Source: Bacillus oleivorans (lineage in GTDB: Bacteria; Bacillota; Bacilli; Bacillales; JC228). Taken from it: 64,000 nucleotides of DNA. Under the pieces are notes generated by a model. The model did no database searches. It was not told where the DNA came from and worked only from the letters and a program-made list of their open reading frames with translations. Position numbers and translations under genes: made by a program. This document shows, in pieces, positions 19,608-28,396 of this stretch (position 1 is its first letter; every line of letters begins with the position of its first letter). Location: positions 62,001 through 126,000 of the forward strand of contig NZ_OAOP01000012.1 of the NCBI RefSeq assembly GCF_900207585.1. Direction: 5' to 3'.

Positions 19608-19659
19608 GACTAATAAACCGTCTACAATCATCAAATTCAGACTATTCTGTTTATTAGTC
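19608..19659. promoter_or_regulatory. Inverted half-sites GACTAATAAAC...GTTTATTAGTC, likely TetR operator
   Basis: Two perfect 11-base inverted arms at 19608-19618 and 19649-19659 are 41 bases apart centre to centre (about four helical turns). The left arm lies next to a TATAAT (19600-19605). A third, partial arm (GTTTACTAAC) follows at about 19679. They sit in the divergent promoter region of the SDR and TetR genes. Confidence 0.7.
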
Positions 19660-19716
19660 AACAATCGATATCTTCTTTGTTTACTAACAAATATTAATGA
19701 ACATAGGAGGGTAAAA

Positions 19717-20322
19717 ATGTTGCAAAACTTTTCTCAAGTGGATCGAAGAATTATAAAATCAAAGGCAGCATTAAAGGAATCACTAGTAAAGCTGATGCTA
19801 GAAAAAAGTTTCAGGGATATAACGATTACTGAAATTGTAAAAGAGGCAAATCTTAATCGTGGTACTTTTTATAAAAACTATCAATGTAAAGAGGAGATTT
19901 TAGAAGAAATCATAGAGGATGTAACAAACGATTTAATTACATCTTTTCGTGCGCCGTATCAAAACAAACAAATAATTACAGTTGGAAGTCTAACGGCGTC
20001 TGCGATTAAAATCTTTGATCATGTAACAAACCATTCAACTTTTTATACACTTTTAGTGAAATCCAATCCATTTCCAGGTTTTCAAATTAAGATTTGTAAA
20101 ATACTAAAAGACTTAAACCTGCAAGATTTTGCTGATATTACAACCAACTCAAAGATAAATAGAGAAGTTCTTGCAAGTTATCGTGCATATGCTGCGTTAG
20201 GGGTCATTTTTGAGTGGGTGAGTGAAGGGTTTAAATATAGTTCTACTTATATGGCAGAACAATTAGTAGAAATATTAAACAGTAGTCAAGTAAATGATAT
20301 ATATGAAGTAAATATTATTTAA
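19717..20322 (+). CDS. TetR/AcrR family transcriptional regulator
   Basis: The 201-residue protein has the TetR HTH (ITITEIVKEANLNRGTFYKNYQCKEEILEEI) at residues 30-65 and a C-terminal domain ending FEWVSEGFKYSSTYMAEQLVEIL, of the type often called TetR_C_7. It is divergent from the SDR gene and likely represses it and itself through the inverted repeat between them. AGGAGGG precedes the ATG. The ligand is unknown. Confidence 0.92.
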   Translation: MLQNFSQVDRRIIKSKAALKESLVKLMLEKSFRDITITEIVKEANLNRGTFYKNYQCKEEILEEIIEDVTNDLITSFRAPYQNKQIITVGSLTASAIKIFDHVTNHSTFYTLLVKSNPFPGFQIKICKILKDLNLQDFADITTNSKINREVLASYRAYAALGVIFEWVSEGFKYSSTYMAEQLVEILNSSQVNDIYEVNII

Positions 20323-20343
20323 TAATCTCGGATAAAAACATGC

Positions 20344-20391
20344 CCCGAATTTTCAATTCTTGTAAAAAGTATCGAAAACTCGGGATTTTTA
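20344..20391. terminator. Terminator between TetR and DinB genes
   Basis: CCCGAATTTTC and GAAAACTCGGG pair with one mismatch and are followed by ATTTTT; the stem serves the two convergent genes. Confidence 0.75.
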
Positions 20392-20398
20392 TGTTCTC

Positions 20399-20866
20399 TT
20401 ACTGGCTCTGCCGATATGCCTCCTTAACCCGTTCAATCTGGGCTAGGTGTCCGCGCACATGCTCAACACGAAATTCCAGCAACTCCTTAAAGGTAAAACG
20501 TCCTGCGTCGGCATAAACGCCAGCCCGTTCGAATTGTTCAGCTTTTAGTTGGGCTATAATCGTCTGCATACTAGATCGCAGCAATTTGAAGAGCTGCAGT
20601 GCTTGTTCACGGTCTAGCTGTTCATATTCTAAGTTATTTGCCCATGCATCCTGGTCAACCGAAAACAAGAGCGGTTCATCTTCTGCTAAGACTTTTTTCA
20701 TCCTCGTTATTGACACGAGTTCGGAATCCGCCACATGGATTAGGATTTGATGGATACTCCATTTGTCCGGAGCAGGCTTATAATGAAGCTCCTCCTCGGT
20801 CAAACCTTCAATAGCGTTTTGCAGCATCTCATATCCGCGCTCGTACTCTTTCATCAACGATTCCAT
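20399..20866 (-). CDS. DinB family metal-dependent protein
   Basis: The 155-residue protein has the DinB four-helix bundle signature: N-terminal EYERGYEMLQNAIEGLTEEEL, KPAPDKWSIHQILIHVADSE with the first histidine, and RVEHVRGHLAQIERV with the other two metal histidines. DinB-fold proteins include bacillithiol-dependent transferases and DNA-damage-induced genes of unknown role. It is followed upstream by another DinB gene on the same strand (56 bases), suggesting a pair. AGGATGC ribosome-binding site. Confidence 0.88.
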   Translation of the reverse strand: MESLMKEYERGYEMLQNAIEGLTEEELHYKPAPDKWSIHQILIHVADSELVSITRMKKVLAEDEPLLFSVDQDAWANNLEYEQLDREQALQLFKLLRSSMQTIIAQLKAEQFERAGVYADAGRFTFKELLEFRVEHVRGHLAQIERVKEAYRQSQ

Positions 20867-20921
20867 ATTTGCATCCTCCCATTTATCTTCTCTAAAAGAA
20901 CTGAACAGCTTGTCTTAAGCT

Positions 20922-21446
20922 TCATTTCTTTAATATCCCTAAATATTCAATCCATGGGCCTACATCCGTTCTGTACCTTTCCGCCATGACCCGTACGATT
21001 TGAGCTATGTGAGTTAAATCATGGACCACCCACGTAGAGATTAATTCTCTTACTTTTACTACACCAAAGGCAGGGTGGGAACCCGTTTTTTCTAGGTCCG
21101 TTTCAGGAACTACCAGTTCCATAAGCTTAATTAAATTTTGTGTTCGAATGGTTTTAAATTCAAGCAGACTTTGTGCTATCGTTTTTTCCAACTTCCTATT
21201 TAAATGTGAAAAACGGTCAAATGGGGGAAATGGTTTACTTTCACCTTCCTGAAGAATATGCTCCAAGCGAGGGATCCAATTATTTTTCTCTCCCTCAATT
21301 AAGTGCTCAACCACTTCAATAGGATTCCAGGTTCCTTTTCCTTCATTGGATTCCAGCCATCGATTCGCTAATCCAGATAAAAAATATTCCAATGTCTGAG
21401 GTGTACGTTCTAGTACCTCGATTGCTTCCTTTATATCAAAATTCAT
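20922..21446 (-). CDS. DinB family protein
   Basis: This 174-residue protein also has the DinB layout: [20 protein letters not shown] with the first histidine and [18 protein letters not shown] with the HxxxH pair at the C-terminus, then the final [17 protein letters not shown]. It is distinct in sequence from the neighbouring DinB protein, so the pair is not a recent duplication. AGGAGTTAC precedes the ATG. Function unknown. Confidence 0.88.
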   Translation of the reverse strand: MNFDIKEAIEVLERTPQTLEYFLSGLANRWLESNEGKGTWNPIEVVEHLIEGEKNNWIPRLEHILQEGESKPFPPFDRFSHLNRKLEKTIAQSLLEFKTIRTQNLIKLMELVVPETDLEKTGSHPAFGVVKVRELISTWVVHDLTHIAQIVRVMAERYRTDVGPWIEYLGILKK

Positions 21447-21749
21447 TTAGTAACTCCTCCTTTCAATTATTACTTCCATTTGTGTTTATTAAGGAAAAAT
21501 GATCCTTTTACAATATATGTCTAATATATTTCTTCATGGCTATGAATTTACCCTTTATTTATTCGAAATTGCGTATTTTCAACGGGAAACTCTAGTCATA
21601 TTGTTAATTAATGGTGTATTCTAGTAATAGTAAGAAAATTTTGTGTTTTCGACAAAATTAGTGAAAGAAATGAACAAATATCAACATATTTTCAAATTTT
21701 CCTCATATAAAATAGAGAATACAAAAATAGAGGGTGGAGGGAATTAGAC
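21447..21749. other. Divergent intergenic region upstream of sirA
   Basis: AT-rich sequence with a Spo0A box at 21646 and a GGTGGAGGG ribosome-binding site for sirA. No gene. Confidence 0.6.
21646..21657 (-). promoter_or_regulatory. Spo0A box upstream of sirA
   Basis: TTTTCGACAAAA is the reverse complement of TTTTGTCGAAAA, a perfect match to the 0A box core TGTCGAA with both flanks. B. subtilis sirA is activated by Spo0A~P, so this fits. Confidence 0.85.
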
Positions 21750-22190
21750 TTGCGGCAATATGACCTGTACAGAATAGAAAAGTCGGTGGCACTGTATTAT
21801 TATGGACGGGAACGTAAATTCTTTGGTCTGTTTAAGGAATACCGTGATTCGGAAGGGGAGTTTAGACAGATCGTTGAAGGCCAAGTTAACTTTATCACAG
21901 AGATGATCCCTATCTTACCCTTGCACCAATTGTTAAAGGAAGGCTCAAAACGGAAGCAGCCATTTTATAATGAAGCAAATTTGTATTGGATCAGAAAAGA
22001 TGATGAAAGTGAAGATTCTGCATATATGGAGCTTTCCGAAAAGAAAATAACGATCCATGCTACAGGCGATCACGAAATAGAAAATGTGTTTTTTGAAATA
22101 CTAAAAAAAATGGATAATTTTTTAGCAATAGATTTAGAAAATGAACGGTATGGATGGTTAAAGCCTTGGAGAGAAAGAAAATATATATAA
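21750..22190 (+). CDS. sirA: Sporulation inhibitor of replication SirA
   Basis: SirA binds domain I of DnaA at the start of sporulation and blocks new rounds of replication. The 146-residue length, N-terminal YDLYRIEKSVALYYYGRERKFF and C-terminal NERYGWLKPWRERKYI match the family (B. subtilis YneE). It starts with TTG behind GGTGGAGGG. The perfect Spo0A box upstream fits its known control. yneF follows 88 bases later, as in B. subtilis. Confidence 0.95.
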   Translation: MRQYDLYRIEKSVALYYYGRERKFFGLFKEYRDSEGEFRQIVEGQVNFITEMIPILPLHQLLKEGSKRKQPFYNEANLYWIRKDDESEDSAYMELSEKKITIHATGDHEIENVFFEILKKMDNFLAIDLENERYGWLKPWRERKYI

Positions 22191-22278
22191 TAACTAGTAA
22201 ATAAGGGTTAACATATTGTATTATCATAGTTGGTTTAGTACACTGTAAGGTAGACAACATGAAGGAGGAAAGCTTTTT

Positions 22279-22497
22279 ATGTGGTGGATGTATACTCTAG
22301 TGGGTGTAATCGCTTTACTCGCAGGTGTAGCGCTAGGCTTTTTCATTGCGAGAAAATATATGATGGATTACTTAAAGAAAAACCCACCAATTAACGAACA
22401 AATGCTTCGTGTGATGATGACACAAATGGGCATGAAACCATCTCAAAAGAAAATTAATCAAATGATGGCTGCTATGAATAAACAACAACTAAAATAA
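22279..22497 (+). CDS. yneF: UPF0154 membrane protein YneF
   Basis: The 72-residue protein has one N-terminal transmembrane helix ([21 protein letters not shown]) followed by the conserved [30 protein letters not shown]. This family is found in nearly all Bacilli and is of unknown function. AAGGAGGAAAG precedes the ATG, and a terminator lies 15 bases after the stop. Confidence 0.95.
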   Translation: MWWMYTLVGVIALLAGVALGFFIARKYMMDYLKKNPPINEQMLRVMMTQMGMKPSQKKINQMMAAMNKQQLK

Positions 22498-22511
22498 ACG
22501 AACACAAGGAC

Positions 22512-22542
22512 AAGCACTCTTCGATGAGTGCTTTATTTTTTT
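22512..22542 (+). terminator. Terminator of yneF
   Basis: AGCACTC and GAGTGCT flank TTCGAT, then TTATTTTTTT. Confidence 0.88.
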
Positions 22543-22656
22543 GTTCGACATCAATCTCTGCTTCGGCAAGTGCCTCTGCACTTTCGGCTTGCTTCAGCGT
22601 TCGCGACGTGACAAGTACGCTCGAGATTTGTCGATTTTCGGTATTTAATTTTACTA

Positions 22657-22686
22657 TTTACAGTAGGCGAACGTTTGTTCTATAAT
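22657..22686 (+). promoter_or_regulatory. Promoter of the ABC exporter with an embedded LexA-like box
   Basis: TTTACA (22657-22662) and TATAAT (22681-22686) are 18 bases apart. Between them, CGAACGTTTGTTCT (22668-22681) matches the SOS consensus CGAACRNRYGTTYG at 12 of 14 positions and abuts the -10. If real, LexA would block polymerase directly. Confidence 0.6.
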
Positions 22687-22779
22687 AAAAAAGAAGTTAT
22701 TTTTTCAATCTTTTTATTAAAAAAAACTTTTGGTAAACTGAGATGGTACGATTTGGGATGACACAGTGGAGGAAAACAA

Positions 22780-24528
22780 ATGAGGGTATTTCTAGATTTG
22801 AAATGGTTTTTTAAGCAAGAAAGAAAAGCCTATATTTTAGGTGTGTTTTTCTTATTATTGGTTGCTTGTTTGCAATTAGTGCCGCCGCGCATTGTCGGGG
22901 TGGTGGTTGATGAGATTATAGAGAACGAAATTACGGTTGCGAGTTTACTGTTTTGGTGCGGAATATTAGTAATAAGCGGACTTGCTATGTATGGCTTGCG
23001 CTATTTATGGAGAATTCAAATTTTCGGGTCTGCTGTCAAGCTTGCCAGACAATTAAGGGAGACGCTGTACACGCACTTTACGAAGATGACCTCCTCATTT
23101 TATCAGCGCAAAAGAGTAGGGGATTTAATGGCCCATGCAACCAATGATTTAAGTGCGATTCAGCAGACTGCCGGGTCGGGGGTCTTAACACTAGTCGACT
23201 CCCTGGCAACGGGAGGATCCGTTATTCTTGCGATGGGCTTCACCATCAGCTGGAAGCTTACAATCATCGCTCTGATTCCATTACCTTTGATGGCTTTACT
23301 TACAAGCTATTATGGGCACCTCTTGCATAAAAAGTTCAGATTGGCTCAAGAAGCCTTTTCTTCTTTAAATGATAAAACCCAGGAAAGCGTTAATGGGGTC
23401 AAGGTTATTAAAACATTTGGCCAGGAAAAAGAAGAAGTAGAATCGTTCCGTGACCAAGCGGAAGATGTAGTGAAAAAGAACGTGGCAGTTGCCAAAATTG
23501 ATGCACTTTTTGATCCGACAATTTCTATTATAATAGGAATCTCGTATTTCCTTACGATCTTTTTCGGTTCTCAATTTGTAATGAACGGTGAAATGACCAT
23601 TGGTGATTTAGTTGCTTTTACGACATACTTAAGCCTGTTAATTTGGCCAATGCTTGCCTTTGGCTGGCTATTTAACATTGTCGAAAGAGGGAGCGCGTCT
23701 TATCAAAGGGTTAGCAGATTACTAGAGGAAGTCCCAGAAATCGTAGATTTGCCTGGATCCATTGAGGAAACGCCTTCTGGTGAGATTGAGTTGAACATTC
23801 AATCCTTCTCTTATCCTAATGAAACTGTTCATGCTCTTGTAGATATCAATTTCACTCTAAAAAAAGGGCAGACATTAGGGATTGTTGGAAAAACAGGTGC
23901 AGGGAAGACGACTTTATTAAAATTATTATTACGCGAATTTGAAGGATACTCAGGCACCCTTATGGTGGGCGGAAGTTCGATTAGAGAATACAAGCTTGAA
24001 GCATTGCGAAGAGCATTTGGCTACGTGCCACAAGATCATTTTTTATTTTCCAGTACAATCAGCGAAAATATCGCATTTGCCAGACCTGATGCTGCACCAG
24101 AAGAAATTCATAAGGCTAGCCAAATTGCCAGTATTCACGAGGATATTTTGCAATTTCCAGATCAATATGAAACCATCGTTGGCGAGCGCGGTGTCTCTTT
24201 ATCTGGCGGACAAAAGCAGCGGATCTCGATTGCACGTGCCATTCTGATGGATCCGGAAATTCTGATATTAGATGACTCTCTGTCTGCGGTTGATGCCAAG
24301 ACAGAGGAAGAGATCCTTTCAGCTTTAAAGAATAATAGAGAGCAAAAAACAACGATTATTACGGCTCACAGACTAAGTGCGATTCAGCATGCGGACCTCA
24401 TTATTGTTTTAGATCATGGAAGAATTGTCGAGCGTGGCAATCATCAAGCATTAATGGCGCATGGCGGATGGTATAAAGAAATGTATCTTCGTCAGCAGTT
24501 AGAGTCTTTAGTGGAGCACGGAGGGTAA
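22780..24528 (+). CDS. ABC exporter half-transporter, subunit 1 (YheI/MdlA-like)
   Basis: The 582-residue protein has six membrane helices (residues 1-320) and a C-terminal ATPase domain with Walker A GKTGAGKTT, signature SLSGGQKQR and Walker B ILILDDSLSAVD. The catalytic glutamate after Walker B is replaced by aspartate. With the next gene it should form a heterodimeric multidrug or lipid exporter of the BmrCD/LmrCD type. The stop codon overlaps the start of subunit 2. The promoter region has a LexA-like box. Substrate unknown. Confidence 0.93.
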   Translation: MRVFLDLKWFFKQERKAYILGVFFLLLVACLQLVPPRIVGVVVDEIIENEITVASLLFWCGILVISGLAMYGLRYLWRIQIFGSAVKLARQLRETLYTHFTKMTSSFYQRKRVGDLMAHATNDLSAIQQTAGSGVLTLVDSLATGGSVILAMGFTISWKLTIIALIPLPLMALLTSYYGHLLHKKFRLAQEAFSSLNDKTQESVNGVKVIKTFGQEKEEVESFRDQAEDVVKKNVAVAKIDALFDPTISIIIGISYFLTIFFGSQFVMNGEMTIGDLVAFTTYLSLLIWPMLAFGWLFNIVERGSASYQRVSRLLEEVPEIVDLPGSIEETPSGEIELNIQSFSYPNETVHALVDINFTLKKGQTLGIVGKTGAGKTTLLKLLLREFEGYSGTLMVGGSSIREYKLEALRRAFGYVPQDHFLFSSTISENIAFARPDAAPEEIHKASQIASIHEDILQFPDQYETIVGERGVSLSGGQKQRISIARAILMDPEILILDDSLSAVDAKTEEEILSALKNNREQKTTIITAHRLSAIQHADLIIVLDHGRIVERGNHQALMAHGGWYKEMYLRQQLESLVEHGG

Positions 24529-26351
24529 TGATGGAGACTACACGTTCAATGACCGGTAAGGAACAAAGGGTTGTTTTAAAACGATTAATGTCCTATGCAA
24601 AACCGCATTGGAAAAAAATTGTGTTTGCCTTTGGGTTATTACTGTTAATGACCCTCGGAGACATTTTAGGTCCGATTTTAGTTAAAGTATTCATAGATGA
24701 TCACCTAACTCCATTTATCTCAGATGGTCAGGCACTCGAACTGGATCCGATTATGACTTTGGCTGCAGCCTTTGTCGCGATTCAATTATTGAATGCGGCA
24801 GCGACCTATTTTCAGTTATACCATTTTCAAAAAATTGCTTTGAAAATTGTGCAGGCACTCCGGATTGATGTGTTCGAAAAGGTTCATTCATTAGGTTTGA
24901 AGTTTTTTGATAAAACACCAGCGGGCAGCATCGTTTCACGGGTAACCAATGACACCGAGGCTATCAAGGATATGTTTGTGTCTGTATTAATTTCTTTCGT
25001 GCAAAGTATTTTCCTATTAATAGGGGTCTTTACTTCCATGTTTATATTGGATGCAAGGCTCGGATTCTTTTGTTTATTCACCTTGCCTTTACTCTATTGG
25101 ATCATGCGGACTTATCGCATACACAGTTCAAAAATATACTCTGAATTAAGAGAAAGACTGAGCCAGCTTAATGCGAAGCTTAGCGAATCTTTACAGGGCA
25201 TGTCCATCATTCAAATTTTCCGCCAAGAAAAACGGCTCCGGAAAGAATTTGAAGATATTAACAATCAACACTTTACAGCTGGGGTTAAAAATCTGAAGGT
25301 GGATGCACTACTGTTAAGACCAGCGATTGACTTAGTCTATATTGCGGCCCTTGTTGTGGTTCTTAGCTATTTTAGTATCCTGTCGTTAAATGACTCGATT
25401 GAGGTTGGGGTACTGTATGCGTTTATTACGTATTTAGACCGCTTCTTTGAACCAGTTAACCAAGTAATGAGCCGGTTAACCTTCTTTCAGCAGGCAATTG
25501 TAGCCGCATCGAGAATCTTTAAGCTGATAGATGAAACTGAACAAGCGCCTCAGCAATTAGAAGGAAAATCCCATTCTATTACAAAAGGTACGATTCAGTT
25601 TGAAAATGTGAGCTTTTCCTATGACGGTAAAAGAGATGTGTTAAAAAACATTTCCTTTACAGCAAGAGAAGGGGAGACCGTCGCTTTAGTCGGCCATACG
25701 GGAAGCGGAAAAAGTTCGATTATTAACCTGTTGATGCGCTTTTATGATTTCAACAGAGGAGACATCAAAATTGATGGAACATCGATTAAAGAAATCGAAC
25801 ATAACGAACTAAGAGAAAAAATAGGGCTTGTTTTACAGGATCCATTTTTGTTTTACGGAACGATTATGGATAATATCAAACTTCATAAAACAGATATGAC
25901 TGACGAAGAGGCGATTGAAGCAGCACAGTTTGTTCAGGCCCACGGTTTTATTGAAAAGCTGGAAGATGGATATCGGCATCTGGTTACAGAAAGAGGATCC
26001 ACCTTCTCAAGCGGACAAAGGCAGCTAATCGCTTTCGCCAGAACGATTGCTTACAATCCACAAATTCTAGTATTAGATGAAGCGACTGCAAACATAGATA
26101 CAGAGACTGAGGAAGCGATTCAGATTGCCTTACAGAAAATGAGACAAGGAAGAACGACCATTGCGATCGCACACAGACTTTCAACAATCCAAGATGCGGA
26201 ACAAATTCTTGTGTTGCATCAGGGTGAAATTGTGGAACGCGGTAACCACCAGCAGCTCCTGGCACAAAAAGGCTTGTATTATAAGATGTACATTCTTCAA
26301 AATGGTTCTGGAGAAGGTTTAGAGGATGCCGTTGCCATGAAAAATCAATAA
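24528..26351 (+). CDS. ABC exporter half-transporter, subunit 2 (YheH/MdlB-like)
   Basis: The 607-residue partner has six membrane helices and an ATPase domain with Walker A GHTGSGKSS, a degenerate signature FSSGQRQL and a complete Walker B ILVLDEATANID with the catalytic glutamate. Pairing this with subunit 1 gives one canonical ATP site (Walker B here plus LSGGQ from subunit 1) and one degenerate site, the known pattern of heterodimeric exporters. It begins at TAATG, sharing one base with the previous stop. Confidence 0.94.
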   Translation: MMETTRSMTGKEQRVVLKRLMSYAKPHWKKIVFAFGLLLLMTLGDILGPILVKVFIDDHLTPFISDGQALELDPIMTLAAAFVAIQLLNAAATYFQLYHFQKIALKIVQALRIDVFEKVHSLGLKFFDKTPAGSIVSRVTNDTEAIKDMFVSVLISFVQSIFLLIGVFTSMFILDARLGFFCLFTLPLLYWIMRTYRIHSSKIYSELRERLSQLNAKLSESLQGMSIIQIFRQEKRLRKEFEDINNQHFTAGVKNLKVDALLLRPAIDLVYIAALVVVLSYFSILSLNDSIEVGVLYAFITYLDRFFEPVNQVMSRLTFFQQAIVAASRIFKLIDETEQAPQQLEGKSHSITKGTIQFENVSFSYDGKRDVLKNISFTAREGETVALVGHTGSGKSSIINLLMRFYDFNRGDIKIDGTSIKEIEHNELREKIGLVLQDPFLFYGTIMDNIKLHKTDMTDEEAIEAAQFVQAHGFIEKLEDGYRHLVTERGSTFSSGQRQLIAFARTIAYNPQILVLDEATANIDTETEEAIQIALQKMRQGRTTIAIAHRLSTIQDAEQILVLHQGEIVERGNHQQLLAQKGLYYKMYILQNGSGEGLEDAVAMKNQ

Positions 26352-26424
26352 GAGAATGATTGCCCAGATTATAAAGAGGACTTTGTGAAGTCAAAATGCA
26401 ATATGAGTAAGGGGTAAGTAACAA

Positions 26425-26460
26425 AACGCTTGGATCATTTTTATGAACCAAGCGTTATTT
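26425..26460. terminator. Terminator of the ABC exporter operon
   Basis: AACGCTTGG and CCAAGCGTT with inner TCAT/ATGA pairs form a long stem, ending in ATTT. It also lies at the end of the convergent ynzD. Confidence 0.85.
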
Positions 26461-26469
26461 ATGATATTT

Positions 26470-26667
26470 TTATTTTTTTGCTATGTATTTGTTTTTTAAG
26501 GGTTTATCGTATGGTTGTTGGTAGATATAGTAGTATTGATTTAGCAAAGCATCCAGTTCTTGGCTGTGCTTGACTGTTAGGCTGGAACTAAAGCCCTTTT
26601 CACTGACAATTTGCACGAGTTCTTCCCGCTTTTGTTCTATTGCTGCGATGAGAGATTCATTAACCAC
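26470..26667 (-). CDS. ynzD: Spo0E-like aspartyl-phosphate phosphatase YnzD
   Basis: Spo0E-family phosphatases remove phosphate from Spo0A~P and delay sporulation. The 65-residue helical hairpin begins NESLIAAIEQKREELVQIV and carries the family motif SQELDALLNQYY. I choose the GTG at 26667, eight bases behind GGAAAGGG, rather than the longer frame from 26754, because this gives the usual length. The gene sits between yneF and ccdA, the place of ynzD in B. subtilis. Confidence 0.88.
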   Translation of the reverse strand: MVNESLIAAIEQKREELVQIVSEKGFSSSLTVKHSQELDALLNQYYYIYQQPYDKPLKNKYIAKK

Positions 26668-26930
26668 GATAAAAACCCTTTCCGTAATAAATTGTAAAAT
26701 AAGGGAATAAATATATTCCCTAGTATAAAGCATGTTCACCCTATCTCCAAGCAAAAAAAAACCTAAAATGGGATTAAATCAAAAAATATTTGAAGAAATG
26801 GTCACAAATTCTACAAATCCATCTCATTAACAAATGGAAAGGGAAAGTGTACAATTAAATTTGAATTCTTTCTATGGGTAAATCGTTTGAATAGGGGTTT
26901 TTAAACCCTCTTCCAAGAGGAGGAGAATTT

Positions 26931-27638
26931 ATGACTGACTTAAATTTATTTTTAGCATTTGGTGCGGGATTTTTAAGCTTCATATCACCATGTTGCCTTC
27001 CATTATATCCAGCATTCATATCGTATATAACGGGAATGTCTGTTGCCGAACTAAAAAATGAAAATGCGATGCTAAACCGAAGAAGTATTTTACATACTTT
27101 ATTCTTTTTAATTGGATTTTCTATTATTTTTATAGCAATTGGATTTGGAACCAGTTTTATCGGGGAATTCTTTTTTAAGTATCAGGATTTAATCAGACAG
27201 ATTGGGGCAATTTTTATCATTTTGTTTGGACTTATTCTTGTCGGAGTCCTGCAGCCTAAGTTGTTAATGAAGGATCACCGCTTTGAGTTCAAAAATAAAC
27301 CAGGAGGGTATGTTGGTTCCATTTTAATTGGAATGGCCTTTGCGGCTGGGTGGACGCCGTGTTCTGGCCCAATCTTAGGGGCTGTTTTAGTATTGGCTGC
27401 TCAAAATCCTAGCAGTGGTGTTGTTTATATGTTTGCTTATGTGCTAGGTTTTGCCATTCCTTTCTTCATTCTATCCTTTTTTATTGGGAAAATGGGATGG
27501 ATTCGCAGACATAATGCGAAAATTATTAAATTCGGCGGATATTTAATGATTTTAATGGGGATTACGCTCTTCTTTGACTGGATGACGCAAATCATTAGTA
27601 TTCTGACAATGGTCACTGGAGGATTCACTGGGTTTTAA
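26931..27638 (+). CDS. ccdA: Cytochrome c biogenesis/thiol transfer protein CcdA
   Basis: CcdA carries reducing equivalents from thioredoxin across the membrane to proteins such as ResA and, in spore formers, StoA. The 235-residue protein has six membrane helices and the two conserved cysteines in [11 protein letters not shown] and GWTPCSGPI. It is the first gene of the ccdA-yneI-yneJ cluster. AGAGGAGGAG precedes the ATG. Confidence 0.96.
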   Translation: MTDLNLFLAFGAGFLSFISPCCLPLYPAFISYITGMSVAELKNENAMLNRRSILHTLFFLIGFSIIFIAIGFGTSFIGEFFFKYQDLIRQIGAIFIILFGLILVGVLQPKLLMKDHRFEFKNKPGGYVGSILIGMAFAAGWTPCSGPILGAVLVLAAQNPSSGVVYMFAYVLGFAIPFFILSFFIGKMGWIRRHNAKIIKFGGYLMILMGITLFFDWMTQIISILTMVTGGFTGF

Positions 27639-27756
27639 TACTCGAAATTTGTCATATAATCTAAGTTGAATATTTCTAGTACTTTCGATATAGTAGAAAG
27701 AAGAGATAATTCAATAGACCTATTCGTGATCGGACTGAGGGGGTCATAGATTCAGT

Positions 27757-28134
27757 ATGGCAAATATACTAATTGTAGACGATGCAAAGTTTATGAGAAT
27801 GACCTTAGGGCAAATTTTTCAGGAAGCAGACCATACCGTTGTCGGGGAAGCTGAAAACGGCAAAGAAGCGATTGATCGATACATAGAATTCAAGCCCGAT
27901 TTGGTTACGATGGATATTACGATGCCAGAAATGGACGGAATAGAAGCCGTAAAAAAAATAAAAGATTTCGACCCCAAAGCGACGATAATTATGTGCTCTG
28001 CGATTGGACAATCCAGACTCGTACTAGAGGCGATTGAAGCAGGGGCCGTAGATTTTATCGTAAAGCCTTTTGAAAAAGAAAGAGTGATAGAAGCTGTAGA
28101 ACGTGCACTGCGTCATGAAAGTTCGATTTCATGA
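27757..28134 (+). CDS. yneI: CheY-like single-domain response regulator (CcdB/YneI)
   Basis: The 125-residue protein is a stand-alone receiver domain: acidic pocket VDDAK near the N-terminus, phospho-acceptor aspartate in VTMDITMPEMDG, and lysine in VKPFEKE. It has no output domain. In B. subtilis it lies between ccdA and ccdC but is not needed for cytochrome c maturation. Start ATG behind CTGAGGGGG. Confidence 0.94.
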   Translation: MANILIVDDAKFMRMTLGQIFQEADHTVVGEAENGKEAIDRYIEFKPDLVTMDITMPEMDGIEAVKKIKDFDPKATIIMCSAIGQSRLVLEAIEAGAVDFIVKPFEKERVIEAVERALRHESSIS

Positions 28135-28145
28135 TGCTTTTTTTT
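28113..28145 (+). terminator. Terminator overlapping the end of yneI
   Basis: TCATGAAA and TTTCATGA pair around GTTCGA, then TGCTTTTTTTT. The left arm is part of the yneI coding sequence. Confidence 0.85.
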
Positions 28146-28170
28146 ATGGGGAGTTCTGAAGAATGTGCGG

Positions 28171-28291
28171 CTGAGTTAAACTTTACAGGTTCTCAGTTCC
28201 GATAAGTGACAACTGAGTTCGGTTAACCGGTCCTGAAGTTCGGATATCCGGCAGCTGAGTTCTGTTAACACCACCTAAGTTCGGTTATCCC
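28171..28291. repeat. Short CTGAGTTCGG-type repeat cluster
   Basis: About six degenerate units such as ACTGAGTTCGGTTAACCGG, GAAGTTCGGATATCCGG and CTAAGTTCGGTTATCC. They are the reverse complement of the CCGAACTCAG units at 5915. They lie between yneI and yneJ. Confidence 0.85.
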
Positions 28292-28396
28292 AACACAAAT
28301 GTTTCTAAATCAGGTAATTATCCAACTCATCGTTGGTAAAATAAATCATTTTGATTATAATAAAATAGAAAAGAATCATAGAGGACTGAACTCAGC

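Noticed and set aside
22545-22640. Possible structured RNA between yneF and the ABC exporter
   Set aside because: Partial complementarity between the ends is weak and no known RNA family is recognisable.
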